The notes beneath the pieces were generated by a model. It had not been told where the DNA came from. It did no database searches and was given only the letters and a program-made list of their open reading frames with translations. Made by a program: the position numbers and the translations under genes. Shown here in pieces: positions 33,791 to 42,649 of a stretch of 64,000 nucleotides of DNA (positions are counted from its first letter, which is position 1; each line of letters starts with the position of its first letter). Source of the DNA: Chelonoidis abingdonii (taxonomy: Eukaryota; Chordata; Testudines; Testudinidae); contig NC_133770.1 in NCBI RefSeq assembly GCF_003597395.2, positions 8,778,122 through 8,842,121 on the forward strand, in the 5' to 3' direction.

Positions 33791-33829
33791 GTTATAATGA
33801 GAGCAGGAAGGAAAACGTTTTTCTCATCC

Positions 33830-34210
33830 TGCGAAAAATGTCAGGATTTCAATAATTTTTCACGTCCTGCATCAAGCTGAGAAGTCAAAATTTCAAAAAA
33901 TGTTGTGAACTGAAAATCCAGAAAAGAATTTGGTTCAGGGCAATTGGAACATTTTGTTTTGAATTTTAAGCTTTTTTTTTTTTTTTTTTCAACATTTTGG
34001 AGTATAATTAGCTTAAATTCAAAACCAAAAGTCTTTGGAACTGGAAAACGGAAACTGTTTGTTTAGACAGTGTTAAAATGGGATGTTTCGACCATTTAAA
34101 AACTTTTTTTTTTTAACTAAACGTTTTTCAAGTCAAGAAATTCATTGAATGCCCCAGTTTCCTGTGAACAGTTTCACTTCCGATGAACTGGCCTTTTTCT
34201 ACCAAAAAAA
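33830..34210. repeat. AT-rich diverged repeat with (T)18
   Basis: AAAATTTC, AACATTTTG and GTCAAAATTTC words as at 14760-15575, with an 18-base T run at 33972-33989. The boundary is vague. Confidence 0.45.
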
Positions 34211-34893
34211 GCTGTATCGGAATATTCCCAACCGGTGCTCCCTATAACCACATCAAACTATTGGTCCAGGTATGTCTATGCTGCCGCAGAAGCTAAGTCG
34301 CCACTGGCTGACACCAGATGCTTCAGAGGAAGAAAAGAAGCATACAGGGTTCCTAGCTGGTGATGCCACGCTGTACTTGGGAAAGAAGGAGGGAATTTCC
34401 ATTCTGAGAGCCCTGCAGTGTCACACACCCTGGAGGCTGAGCTTTGATTATCCTTATCAGCTTGCATAACTACAGACAGGGACGAACTGGCGGTGTCACA
34501 GGTCAGGACACTGCACTATGCTCATAGACCACAGCAGCTATGCTTCTTTCTTAGGAGAGATCCTCACACATGCATCCCTCAGCCTACTCCCTTGCGTAGA
34601 TCCTTCCACCCAAACACTCTCCTCTGCATCCTTGGTAGATGGTCAGTATTTGAGTTCGGCACAATTACAAATTACAGGCTATTTCCTAGTAAAAATATTT
34701 ATCGTTTTCAGGATGCTTGAGCATTACACGTATCATGGGACAAGCCCATCTGGCTACAAATGTTGTTGGTGCATAAGAAATCATCTAGTCAAAGCCCTTC
34801 TAAAAATCTAGCCACTATGCATCACTTGATAACTCCCTGCAGTAGAGTTCCGTAGCCTGTTTATACCCTGCCTAAAGGAGTCCTGTGTTTCCC
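34211..34893. other. Intron with possible CR1 remnant
   Basis: 34765-34893 has AAATCATCTAGTCAAAGCCC and GAGTTCCGTAGCCTGTTTAT, weakly CR1-like. The remainder is unassigned. Confidence 0.3.
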
Positions 34894-35306
34894 CAGGGCA
34901 GGTGCAAGGATGTTTCACGCCTAGGCAAAACTTCCACCTTGTGCCTCCATCCCCCTTCCGCCATGAGGCACCCCCACCCCCGCAGCAGCTCCCCCCGGCC
35001 CAGGGAGCCGTGCGGCAGCTCCCCGCCCCAGCTTACCTCTGCTCCACCTCCTCCCTGAGCATGCAGTCGCCACTCCACTTCTCCTGCCTCCCAGGCTTGC
35101 GGCGCCAATCACACCCTTACTTGCTGCAGGCGGCCCTCCCCGTGCCCCCCTTCCCCAGGTCCCTCTGCCTAAATGCCAACGATCACTGGGGTGGTCGAAG
35201 ATCCGGCCACTGCGGTTGCCGCCGAAGGACCCAAAATGCCCCCCCCCCCCAAATGCTTGCGCCATAGGCGACCACCTAGGTCGCCTAATGGATTGCACCG
35301 GCCCTG
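34894..35306. mobile_element. 413-bp GC-rich hAT-like MITE, perfect 8-bp target duplication
   Basis: The left end is CAGGGCAGGTGCAAGG and the right end is TTGCACCGGCCCTG, which are inverted. TGTTTCCC flanks it at 34886-34893 and 35307-35314. The interior is C-rich and includes a C run (35240-35251). It also contains GGCGACCACCTAGGTCGCC near the right end. There is no transposase. Confidence 0.9.
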
Positions 35307-35314
35307 TGTTTCCC

Positions 35315-35465
35315 TGTATCAATTCCAGATTGACTGTCCGTTAGTGGAACCCAGTTACTGAGTTGTCAGCGTCTGTGTTTGATGATCCCTAGAATTTTCT
35401 GACACTTGAACAAAAAAACCTCATATCAGTCTCGAACTGGGCAAGCCTTTCAGAGTATGTGTACG
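35315..35465. other. Short spacer between two MITEs
   Basis: CR1-like words ATTCCAGATTGACTGTCCG and GTTGTCAGCGTCTGTGTTTG may be part of a decayed repeat. No gene. Confidence 0.25.
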
Positions 35466-35713
35466 CAGGACCGGCGCCAGGGTTTCTGGTGCCCTAGGCA
35501 CCGGGCCATTTTGCCGCCCTGCGTGTGGGTCTCGTGGCTCCATGCCTGCGGCAGGTCCACCGGAGCCGCGGGACCAGCAGACCGTCCGCAGGTACGACTG
35601 CGGCAGGTCCACCGGAGCCGCCTGCCGCCCCTCCGGCAAAATGCCACCCCCGCCCCATAATGCTGACACCCTAGGCGACTGCCTAAGTCACCTAAATGAA
35701 AGCGCCGGCCCTG
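35466..35713. mobile_element. 248-bp GC-rich hAT-like MITE with near-perfect target duplication
   Basis: The left end CAGGACCGGCGCC and the right end GGCGCCGGTCCTG-like (as AGCGCCGGCCCTG) are inverted. Flanks are TGTGTACG (35458-35465) and TGTGTACA (35714-35721), 7 of 8 the same. The interior has a direct repeat of GCGGCAGGTCCACCGGAGCC (35550 and 35601). The ends resemble 34894-35306, so the two belong to related families. Confidence 0.85.
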
Positions 35714-35829
35714 TGTGTACAGCTGGGGTGAGAGGGAAAGTGGATGAATCTTAACCTGCCAGTAGGAAATCAAGAACCCCACTGCAGATGGAGTGGTTTC
35801 AATCACATGTTGGCAATCCTGTTATTTAA

Positions 35830-36030
35830 AGGCTAGGACTCAGGATTCTATACCCATCTTTGCTACTCGTGTGAGACCTTCGGCAAATCACCTCAACTCC
35901 TTGGGCCTCTGCTTCTCTCCCTTCCCTCCCCGCCCCCATTTGTCTTGTCTGTTTTAACTGCAAGCTCTGGGGCAGGGCCTGTCTCTCACTATGTGTTTGT
36001 GCAGTGCCTAACACTATAGACAGCGGATAC
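35830..36030 (+). repeat. MIR/CORE-type SINE
   Basis: ATTCTATACCCATCTTTGC, GTGAGACCTTCGGCAAATCA, then GCAAGCTCTGGGGCAGGGCC and GTTTGTGCAGTGCCTAACAC. Cut by the next MITE. Confidence 0.6.
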
Positions 36031-36151
36031 AGGGTTGCCAATTTTGGTTGGACATATTCCTGGAGATTTAATCACATGACATAATCTTTAATTCAAGATT
36101 AACCTTTAATTGCTGGAGACTCCAGGCCAAACCTGGAGGGTTGGCCACCCT
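36031..36151. mobile_element. 121-bp MITE with inverted ends
   Basis: The left end AGGGTTGCCAA is inverted at the right as TTGGCCACCCT. The interior is also roughly palindromic (CCTGGAGATTT ... CTGGAGACTCCAGG). Flanks GCGGATAC and GCAGATAG may be a decayed 8-bp duplication. Confidence 0.7.
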
Positions 36152-36159
36152 AGGCAGAT

Positions 36160-36640
36160 AGCACAGTCAGGGGAAGGCTGTGTCTTCCCAAACAGTCCGG
36201 CGTGGCCCTGCCCATGCTCCACTCCCAGTCCCCCTCCTTCCTGCTTCCAGTCCCTTCCTGCTCTTCGGTGGCCAGCCAAGAGGATGGGGCAGGCAGGCTG
36301 GTGCCAGTGAATACAAGGCCCAACACCACCCATCCGCTCAGTACTGGGGGCACTGGGACCACGCCACTCACCCAGTTTTCTGGGGCTGGAGCTGGGGGTG
36401 CTCCAGCTGCGTCACTCACCCGGCACTCTGGGGCAGGGGTGCTCTGGCCACACCACCCACCCCAGAATGCTGGGGCTGGGGGCACGCAGGGGAGCCAGTG
36501 GCCGTGGAAGGATGGGGTGTGCCCCAGGCTCTGACAGGGGAGGGTATGGAAGAGGAGGGGCAGGGCCTCGGGCAGAGGGAAAGGGGCGGTGGGCTAGCCT
36601 CCCGCAGCAGCACATTCACCCGCCACCCAGGCCTAGCACA
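36160..36640. repeat. GC-rich interspersed repeat (shared with 25105-25540)
   Basis: The start is nearly identical to that of the block at 25105 (see that entry). The interior has degenerate units around CACTCACCCGGCACTCTGGGG and CACCCACCCCAGAATGCTGGG. The many overlapping open frames on both strands are compositional. Confidence 0.6.
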
Positions 36641-36916
36641 ATGAGGTACCAGTCTTGTTTGCTGCTACAGATAAATAAGAAGAATGTGAATACATTCAAC
36701 GGCCCCTCCATTTGAAACAGCATCCGCGGAGCCTGTTGATTTGAACTGGTCCACGGAGTTATTCTGATGACAGGGGACTATGTTTTTTTTTTTTTTAAAG
36801 AAGAGGGCTTCCGTTTATACTGTGAAACAGCTTCCCAAAGGAGGGGTTGAAAGCCCCATCACCTGGGTCATTTCCAACTAAATCCGGACACTATGTTGTA
36901 CAGTTGTATAGGGTTC
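36641..36916. other. Intron without recognised features
   Basis: Contains a T run at 36783-36796. No exon or repeat recognised. The last bases include the left GGTTC duplication of the LTR. Confidence 0.3.
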
Positions 36917-37114
36917 TGTGACGAGGGAAGCCGGGGCTCAACCCTCCCTGTGGAGGAGGGGAGCCACACCGGCCTCGTCCTGTTCTCACCGGGTCCTGTC
37001 CCTCGGGTCCATGGTCCACTGTCTGGGCGTTCGGTCCCTGTGGAGTGGACTGGGACACGGCAAAGTCAGTGGGGCCCTGCCTTGGACGCAGGTGGGCACC
37101 AAACACAGTGCACT

Positions 37115-37432
37115 AGGCTCTGGCCCTGTGGGGCAGGGCAGAGCAACACACAGTCAGAGGGCTCTGGCCCTTTGGGGCAGGGCAGAGCAACAAACAAATA
37201 GTAGCTGTGGGGGCGAAGGGGGATACTGTCACCCGGCTACGGGTGGCAGGGGGAACGCAGGCCCACCCACTCCTCTGCGTTCCAGCCCGGGGCCCTAGTA
37301 GCGGCCGTCGCCGCTAGTGGCAGTCAGTGGGGATCCAGCCCGAAACACACTGACAGAGTGCTCGGGGGGATCCTAACCGAAACACACTGACAGCGCGGTC
37401 AGTGGGGATCCTGACCGACACACACGGTCATC
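37115..37432. repeat. Two sets of short tandem repeats inside the LTR
   Basis: First set: two units of about 43 bases, each with GGCAGGGCAGAGCAACA (37115-37200). Second set: three units of about 40 bases, each with GGGGATCC and GAAACACACTGACAG or a close variant (37324-37432). Tandem repeats of this kind are common in LTR U3 or leader regions. Confidence 0.8.
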
Positions 37433-37796
37433 GGCTCGGGGCCTTCTGCGGCTTGACTGTGGTCAGCCGCCCCCGGGCTACTTTCCATTCCCCCTTCGCG
37501 GCCTACCTGGTCCGCCGGGTCGTCGACCGTCATGGGCTCCTCCCAGTCCGGGTCAGGGGGTAGATCCGGTAGTACCTCTGGGTAGCTGGGCCAGGTCTGG
37601 TCCGGAGGCTCCTCCAGGCCGTAGTTGGGGCTGGGTAGCGGTGGTAGTTCCCGCAGCTCAGGGTCGTGGTTGCTGCGGGTCGGTTCCGGCAAGGCCTGGT
37701 CCCGGTCTCGGAGCTCGGCAGCCTCCCAGCGACGAGGGTCGTCCGGCACGTCTGCTCTCGCTGGCTGCTGAGCTCCAACTGAAGGCCGGCGCCCGG

Positions 37797-37803
37797 CTTT
37801 TAT
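37797..37803 (-). promoter_or_regulatory. TATA box of the solo LTR
   Basis: TATAAAA on the minus strand, in a GC-rich context (ATGTATAAAAGCCGGGCGCC). Its position within the LTR fits a U3 promoter. Activity is unknown. If active, transcription would run antisense to WNT3A. Confidence 0.55.
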
Positions 37804-37931
37804 ACATCCGGGTCGCCGCCTGACCCTTTGAGGGGCGGGGCTTCTGCCCGGAAGTTCCGCCCTGGGGGAAGATGGACGGGGCTCAACCCTCCCTGTGGAG
37901 GAGGGGATCCACACCGCCTCGCTACAGGTTC

Positions 37932-38169
37932 CAACAGCCAGAATTTGACCAAAGTATTGCAGCCAGCAGACAGCTCACCGATGGTATGCCACAGGCAGAG
38001 AACAAGAGGGACTGGTGCATGGTGCACCAATCATTCTGTTTCTGTCCATTCCTCAGGGACTTTTCCTGCCTAAAATCCCCTAAGCATGTGCAGCATCTGA
38101 GATGCACTAAGCAGCAGGATTTGAGCCTCCAACCTCCAGCAGTGACCTCTATCACTCAAGCTAAGCTAC
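37932..38169. other. Intron without recognised features
   Basis: No exon or repeat recognised. Confidence 0.25.
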
Positions 38170-38835
38170 CAAGGGCTAGATTCACAAAGTGTGCTTAGGT
38201 GCTGCAACAGCTAACTCTTAGGTGCCCTGCCGCCAGTCAAATTCACAGCCTTGAGTTAGGCACCCTGTGCATTGGTTGGGGGGGGTTAGGCATCTCACAA
38301 AGGGATTCTCAGAAGCCAGTATGCTGAGCGGGGAGCCCCCTAAACTAGCCAGGAGTGAAATGCAGAGGAAAGAGGTAGGGCTGAGGACCCAGATCCTCAA
38401 AGGGACCTAATGCCCATTGATCTGGGGCTTAGGCACCTGACTGACAGGCCAGAGGGAGATGACTGTCTCCAGCTGGGATCCTCTGCCGGGACCCCTGTCC
38501 TGGGGTTAGGTGCCTATGACAGATCAGCCTTTACCCATGTAAAACCAGGGGAAGGGGTGTAAAGGCAAGACCCCCCTCCCCAGTGGTTAGGACACACAAC
38601 TGGGATGCTGGGCCCTGTTTTCAAATCCCCTCTCTGCCTGCCTTGGAGCTGGGACTGGAACCCAGGTCTCCCACCACCAAACTGTTGGATATTCCCAGCT
38701 GAGGGTTTTCAGTCTCTCCTGATGCAGCTGTTCTACTTTTTGCACAATTAATTAGTTATTCAATGAAGCAGGGATGTGAACTTAACTCTTCAAACTCCCT
38801 GGTGAAGGAGCAAACCACTAGGCTATTGAGTCAAT
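38170..38835. repeat. Foldback repeats, two or three fused families
   Basis: 38171-38470 holds CTAGATTCACAAAGTGTGCT, GAGTTAGGCACCCTGTGC and ACCCAGATCCTCAAAGGGAC. 38575-38835 holds CCAGTGGTTAGGACACACAA, inverted farther on by words such as GGAACCCAGGTCTCCC. No coding sequence. I cannot place exact borders. Confidence 0.5.
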
Positions 38836-39483
38836 CTCTAGCTCTTGCTCACCCAGTTAATATTTAATCATTAATATTGAGGCTCCTTAATCTTTAGACC
38901 CATTTGCCAAGGGTTGAGGTGGATTCCCTTTTATTGAAGTACTTAAATTAAGGGCAGGGGGTAACATTTCCAATAATGCTTCAGTCACTTAGCAACCTAA
39001 GTCCCCTCCCATTGGAAGTCAAGGAGAATAAGGTGCCCAAGTCACTTAGGCTATTAACAATATGTGACAGATATTAAATATTATAAATCTCCTTTTAATG
39101 AGACCCTTGACTGCTCCATAGGTCACTTTTCAATGGAATATAATATTGTCTTTAGCCAACTGGCTACTTGGTTATATATGTAAGAGAGACACTATTTCCC
39201 CTGGCCTCTACTGAGTAGAATCAGTACTGATCTACTGTGTGTCATAGGCCTTTTAGTGTGAAAACTGAAGGAGTTTAAGGCAGGATAATCTGTTTTCAGT
39301 CCTCACTACTGCTGTGATGTTCAGAACATCTACAGCACAAAGCACAGTGACAATTTGAAATTCCTAGTAGGCCACAACAATATACTTCTCATTAACTGAC
39401 TCTCAGGAAGATCACCAGCCTTAGCCCAGAGGTATCCCATCCTCATGTCAGTTTCTCTCACATTCCCTTTTTCAAGGATTATT
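38836..39483. other. Intron without recognised features
   Basis: No exon or repeat recognised, apart from one small AT-rich zone (39050-39170). Confidence 0.3.
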
Positions 39484-39775
39484 CAGGGCTTGTCTACGCT
39501 ACCCGCCAGATCGGTGGGCAGCGATTGATCCAGCGGGGGTCAATTTATCATATCTAATCTAGACGCGATAAATTGACCTCCGAGCGCTCTTCCGTCGACT
39601 CCAGTACTCCACTGGAGTGAGAGGTGCAGGCGGAGTCAACAGGGGAGTGTCAGCAGTCGCCTCACCGCGGTGAAGACACTGGTGAGTAGATCTAAGTACA
39701 TCGACTTCTTGTTCATGTAGCTGAAGTTGTGTAACTTAGATCGACCCCACCCCCCTCAGTATAGACCAGGCCTCA
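39484..39775. mobile_element. hAT-like MITE, uninterrupted copy of the 22865 family
   Basis: The left end CAGGGCTTGTCTACGC is inverted at the right (ATAGACCAGGCCT). A hairpin lies at 39534-39582. The right half (AGATCTAAGTACATCGACTT, ATGTAGCTGAAGTTGTGTAA) aligns with 23065-23315 of the split copy. Confidence 0.8.
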
Positions 39776-39849
39776 GATCTCATGGTCACGTCAGGTTACT
39801 CCTCATCTCTTTCTTTTTAAAGAGACTAGATAACTTTACTATTATTCCT

Positions 39850-40090
39850 CCAGTTTTACCATCGCATCAGTCAACACTGAGCTGTAACTTTGCATCTTCC
39901 ATCCAAGGCACTCTACAAACATCAACAAATTTAGCCTTGCAAACTCCCTGGGAGATAAGTATGATTGTCCGCTGTGTTCCAGATAAGGAAGCTGAGGGAC
40001 AGAGAGAGATTATGTGACTTGCTCAAGGTCAGATAGGAAGTCTGCATAAGAGCTGGAAATAAAACCTCAGGTCTCCTGACTCCTAGTCTT
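39850..40090 (-). repeat. MIR-type SINE
   Basis: CCAAGGCACTCTACAAACAT, GATAAGGAAGCTGAGGGACA, GTGACTTGCTCAAGGTCAGA, then CCTCAGGTCTCCTGACTCC. A clear reversed MIR. Confidence 0.7.
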
Positions 40091-40204
40091 CCTTAATTCT
40101 CCCTGCTGATAGTATCATTTGCCCACTCTGTCCACATGTCTCTGGCTGGATCAGAAATGTCCTGCATGGAGCGTGCAGCTGGCAAGTTCTGCGGCATAGA
40201 ACCT

Positions 40205-40430
40205 CAAGATACTATGGACAAGAATTTCAAAAGTGGCTAGTGATTTCAAGTGCGTACATCTTAGGGGCCCAGTTTCAGACATCTTTGAGGGCCCTGACTT
40301 TCAGAAAGTGCTGACCGCCCACCCTCTGAGACTCAGCCCCCTTCAAATGGTCTAAAATTAAGCACTTAAAAGATTGCAGCAGACAAAATTACAAAGTCAC
40401 TTTTGAAAATCTCAGCCATCACTGTAAGCA
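40205..40430. repeat. Foldback repeat, about 100-bp arms
   Basis: AATTTCAAAAGTGGCTAGTG at the left is inverted by AGTCACTTTTGAAAATCTC at the right. The centre is CTTTCAGAAAGTGCTGACC. A fragment of the same family is at 52450-52495. Confidence 0.65.
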
Positions 40431-41339
40431 ATATGAGATTTTAACTTGCAGAAGCTCAGAGACTCAGCGACCTGCTGCTGCAGGGATAAACAGTAGTTAA
40501 AATGCTCTTAAGCCTACATCCCCATTAACCTTCTCCTGCCAGCTGACTTTCCAGGAGCCCTCTTCAAGTTGTAACGAGCTGCCTGTCTCCTGCTACCAGA
40601 ACCACCCAGAGAGGAATGAGGCTTGCTGACAAATGCATTGCACTCTCCTCTTATCTTTACTAAGTTTCTTGCATTTTTATATGGCATCTTAATAACCCCT
40701 CATTTCCATTACAAGTGCATGCTTTCCTTCTGCTTATCTGTATCTCTATGCACTCCTTCTCCATTCCTGCAGCCACACTGCCTGGGGCTATGACCTGGTG
40801 AGCTCTCCAAAGCTCAACCAGGTTCAGGTCTGCTTAGTAATTGGATGAAGGTTCTCAGATCAAATATGCTGCAGGAAGTGATTCACTAGATGGCGCTCTT
40901 CTATTTGCATCAATATTGAGCCCAATGTCCCAGCCTAAAGTTAGGGGTGAGAGATGAGATGCAAATCCAATGCCTCAATCACACGTCATCATTAAAAGAT
41001 CCACTGGCATTATCTCAAGAGCAGGATTGTTAACCTCAGTGCTCTGGGCCAGATTTCAACAACATTCTGCCTGACTCAATTTCCCACATAGTTACAATTG
41101 GTTACCGTGCTGTTCACTTCCTGTTGCATGCAGTTAAACAGCTGATGTGTTCCACCCTAGAGGAAGCTGAATTTCACTGTCATTTGAGCAACCCCTACAT
41201 GTATGGTTTGTAAGGTGCTCTGGGATCTTTCCATATGAGAGGTGTTATATAAAATATGAAGTTATTGTTAAGGAAAAAAATAAAAAATATCTCCAGAGCT
41301 GGAGAGTTTCTGTGCATGTGTAACATAAACACATGTGGG
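40431..41339. other. Intron with small MIR-like tail
   Basis: 41195-41275 has AAGGTGCTCTGGGATCTTTC and TGTTATATAAAATATGAAG, a MIR-type 3' tail. No exon found. Confidence 0.35.
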
Positions 41340-41475
41340 TATGGTGCTGTGACACCAAGACCACTAACAGATTAATGAGTCTCCTCTACAGCCTTAGCTA
41401 AGTGCTATGTGTCATTTAGTCCCAGGTTCAATCCTGCTTGCCAACAGCCAGGGTCTGTTGGTGTTACACATGCCT
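41340..41475 (+). mobile_element. tRNA-derived SINE, family without CR1 tail
   Basis: The family order is AGATTAATGAGTCTCCTCTACAGC in two pieces, then a damaged A-box region, the B box GGTTCAATCC (41425-41434), and the ending GGTCTGTTGGTGTTACACA. Copies at 53430 and 57745 share the order. Confidence 0.65.
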
Positions 41476-42649
41476 GAATAAAAGTATCATCTCCCTTGTA
41501 TGCACTCAGTGACTTACTAACCTTTATAAGCATCCTGAAGTTGTATTCCAGGACATTGCTCATGTCTTTTGCTTGTAATTTCCTGCATGCTGTTTTATTT
41601 GTATATTGTTGAATTTGGTAGCCTTCCCAAAGAGAAGAGCCAATGCACAGGTTCTAGCTCAAAAATTCAAGCTAGTCAAGACCTCTCTGTTAACACGCAA
41701 TATTCATTGGTTTCTGTCCGGAGAACATGTTAGGGTTTTGACGTGGCTTGTTAAATACTCTCCATATTACTAAGTGCAAATAACTGATTGAGCAGCCAGA
41801 AGTTAAAGCCATATGTTCCCATTCATAACAATCAGAATAGACTAAGGTCCATGAAATCTGGTTAAAAAAACAACAACCAATTAGTAAAGTTATCCAGACA
41901 GATCATCAGCTGGTGTAAATATGCATAGAGCCGTTGAAGTCAATGGATCTACACCAATTTAAACCAGCTGAAAATCTGCTTCTATGGCTATATTTTTTAT
42001 TACAGCATGATCCTGATTATCCAAACAACATGGGTGACACTAAATTTGTTTGGATAACTGGTATTGCATAGACAAGGAGTTGACTTGTTAGGGAGATTTG
42101 TAAAGGGTCTCCAGGAGGCTGGAGTATCGTGACTGATCTGTGTTTTCCCGACAGTTATAGCTAGAGCCAGTTGGGACCTTTTTGATTAAATGTTTTTTGT
42201 CAAAAAATGCTGTTCCATTGGATTTCATGGAGGCGTATTGAATCTGACGGGAAGAGCGGGCTCTCTGGTCACTTCCAAGGAGAGAGAAAGACCCGAACTG
42301 GAAACCTGAACTTTCTGATCCAAAGCTGGATGTTCCAACTCTATTCCATGTCACAAAGACATTTGAGAAGTTTTGCATCCTGCTAGTGTGGAAAGAAAGC
42401 AAAATGTGAAACCTGCCATGTAATGGAATTGTTCTCCAACCACTCTAGTTATGGCTCAAGTGCATAAATGAAGGTTTTCCCAGAGACTTAGCCGCTGAAC
42501 CTCATGATCACAATCCCTTTCAGTTGACCCAGCCAAAGGCTAAAAAAATTGCCGCCCACATTCCTAGCTGAACAGTCAGACATGAAAACAATCCTTTTAG
42601 GCAGCTCAGGGACGTGGCACCGAATTGGGCAAATAGACAAATCTTCAAG
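41476..42649. other. Intron, mostly single copy
   Basis: 41905-41985 is a short foldback repeat (GCTGGTGTAAATATGCATAG, then CACCAATTTAAACCAGCTG). No exon recognised. The 104-codon minus frame at 42088-42402 has no motif. Confidence 0.35.

Larger units (their letters stand above)
36917..37926 (-). mobile_element. Solo LTR (1010 bp) of an endogenous retroelement
   Basis: The element begins TGTGACGAGG and ends GCTACA, giving the TG...CA ends of an LTR. A 5-bp duplication GGTTC lies on both sides (36912-36916 and 37927-37931). There are no gag-pol genes, so it is a solo LTR left by recombination. A TATA box on the minus strand (37797-37803) sits 124 bases inside the minus-strand start, which sets the likely transcription direction. 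Near each end is a direct repeat of about 45 bases (36930-36975 and 37877-37921). Tandem repeats lie at 37115-37200 and 37324-37432. A minus-strand frame of 171 codons (37399-37914) has a proline-rich sequence, but I do not recognise a protein. Confidence 0.8.

Noticed and set aside
36106..36644. Several 100-150 codon frames on both strands
   Set aside because: They lie in a GC-rich interspersed repeat and share no codon pattern or domain.
36917..37926. CpG-rich promoter of WNT3A or another host gene
   Set aside because: The TG...CA ends and GGTTC duplication show it is an LTR. The TATA box is on the opposite strand to WNT3A.
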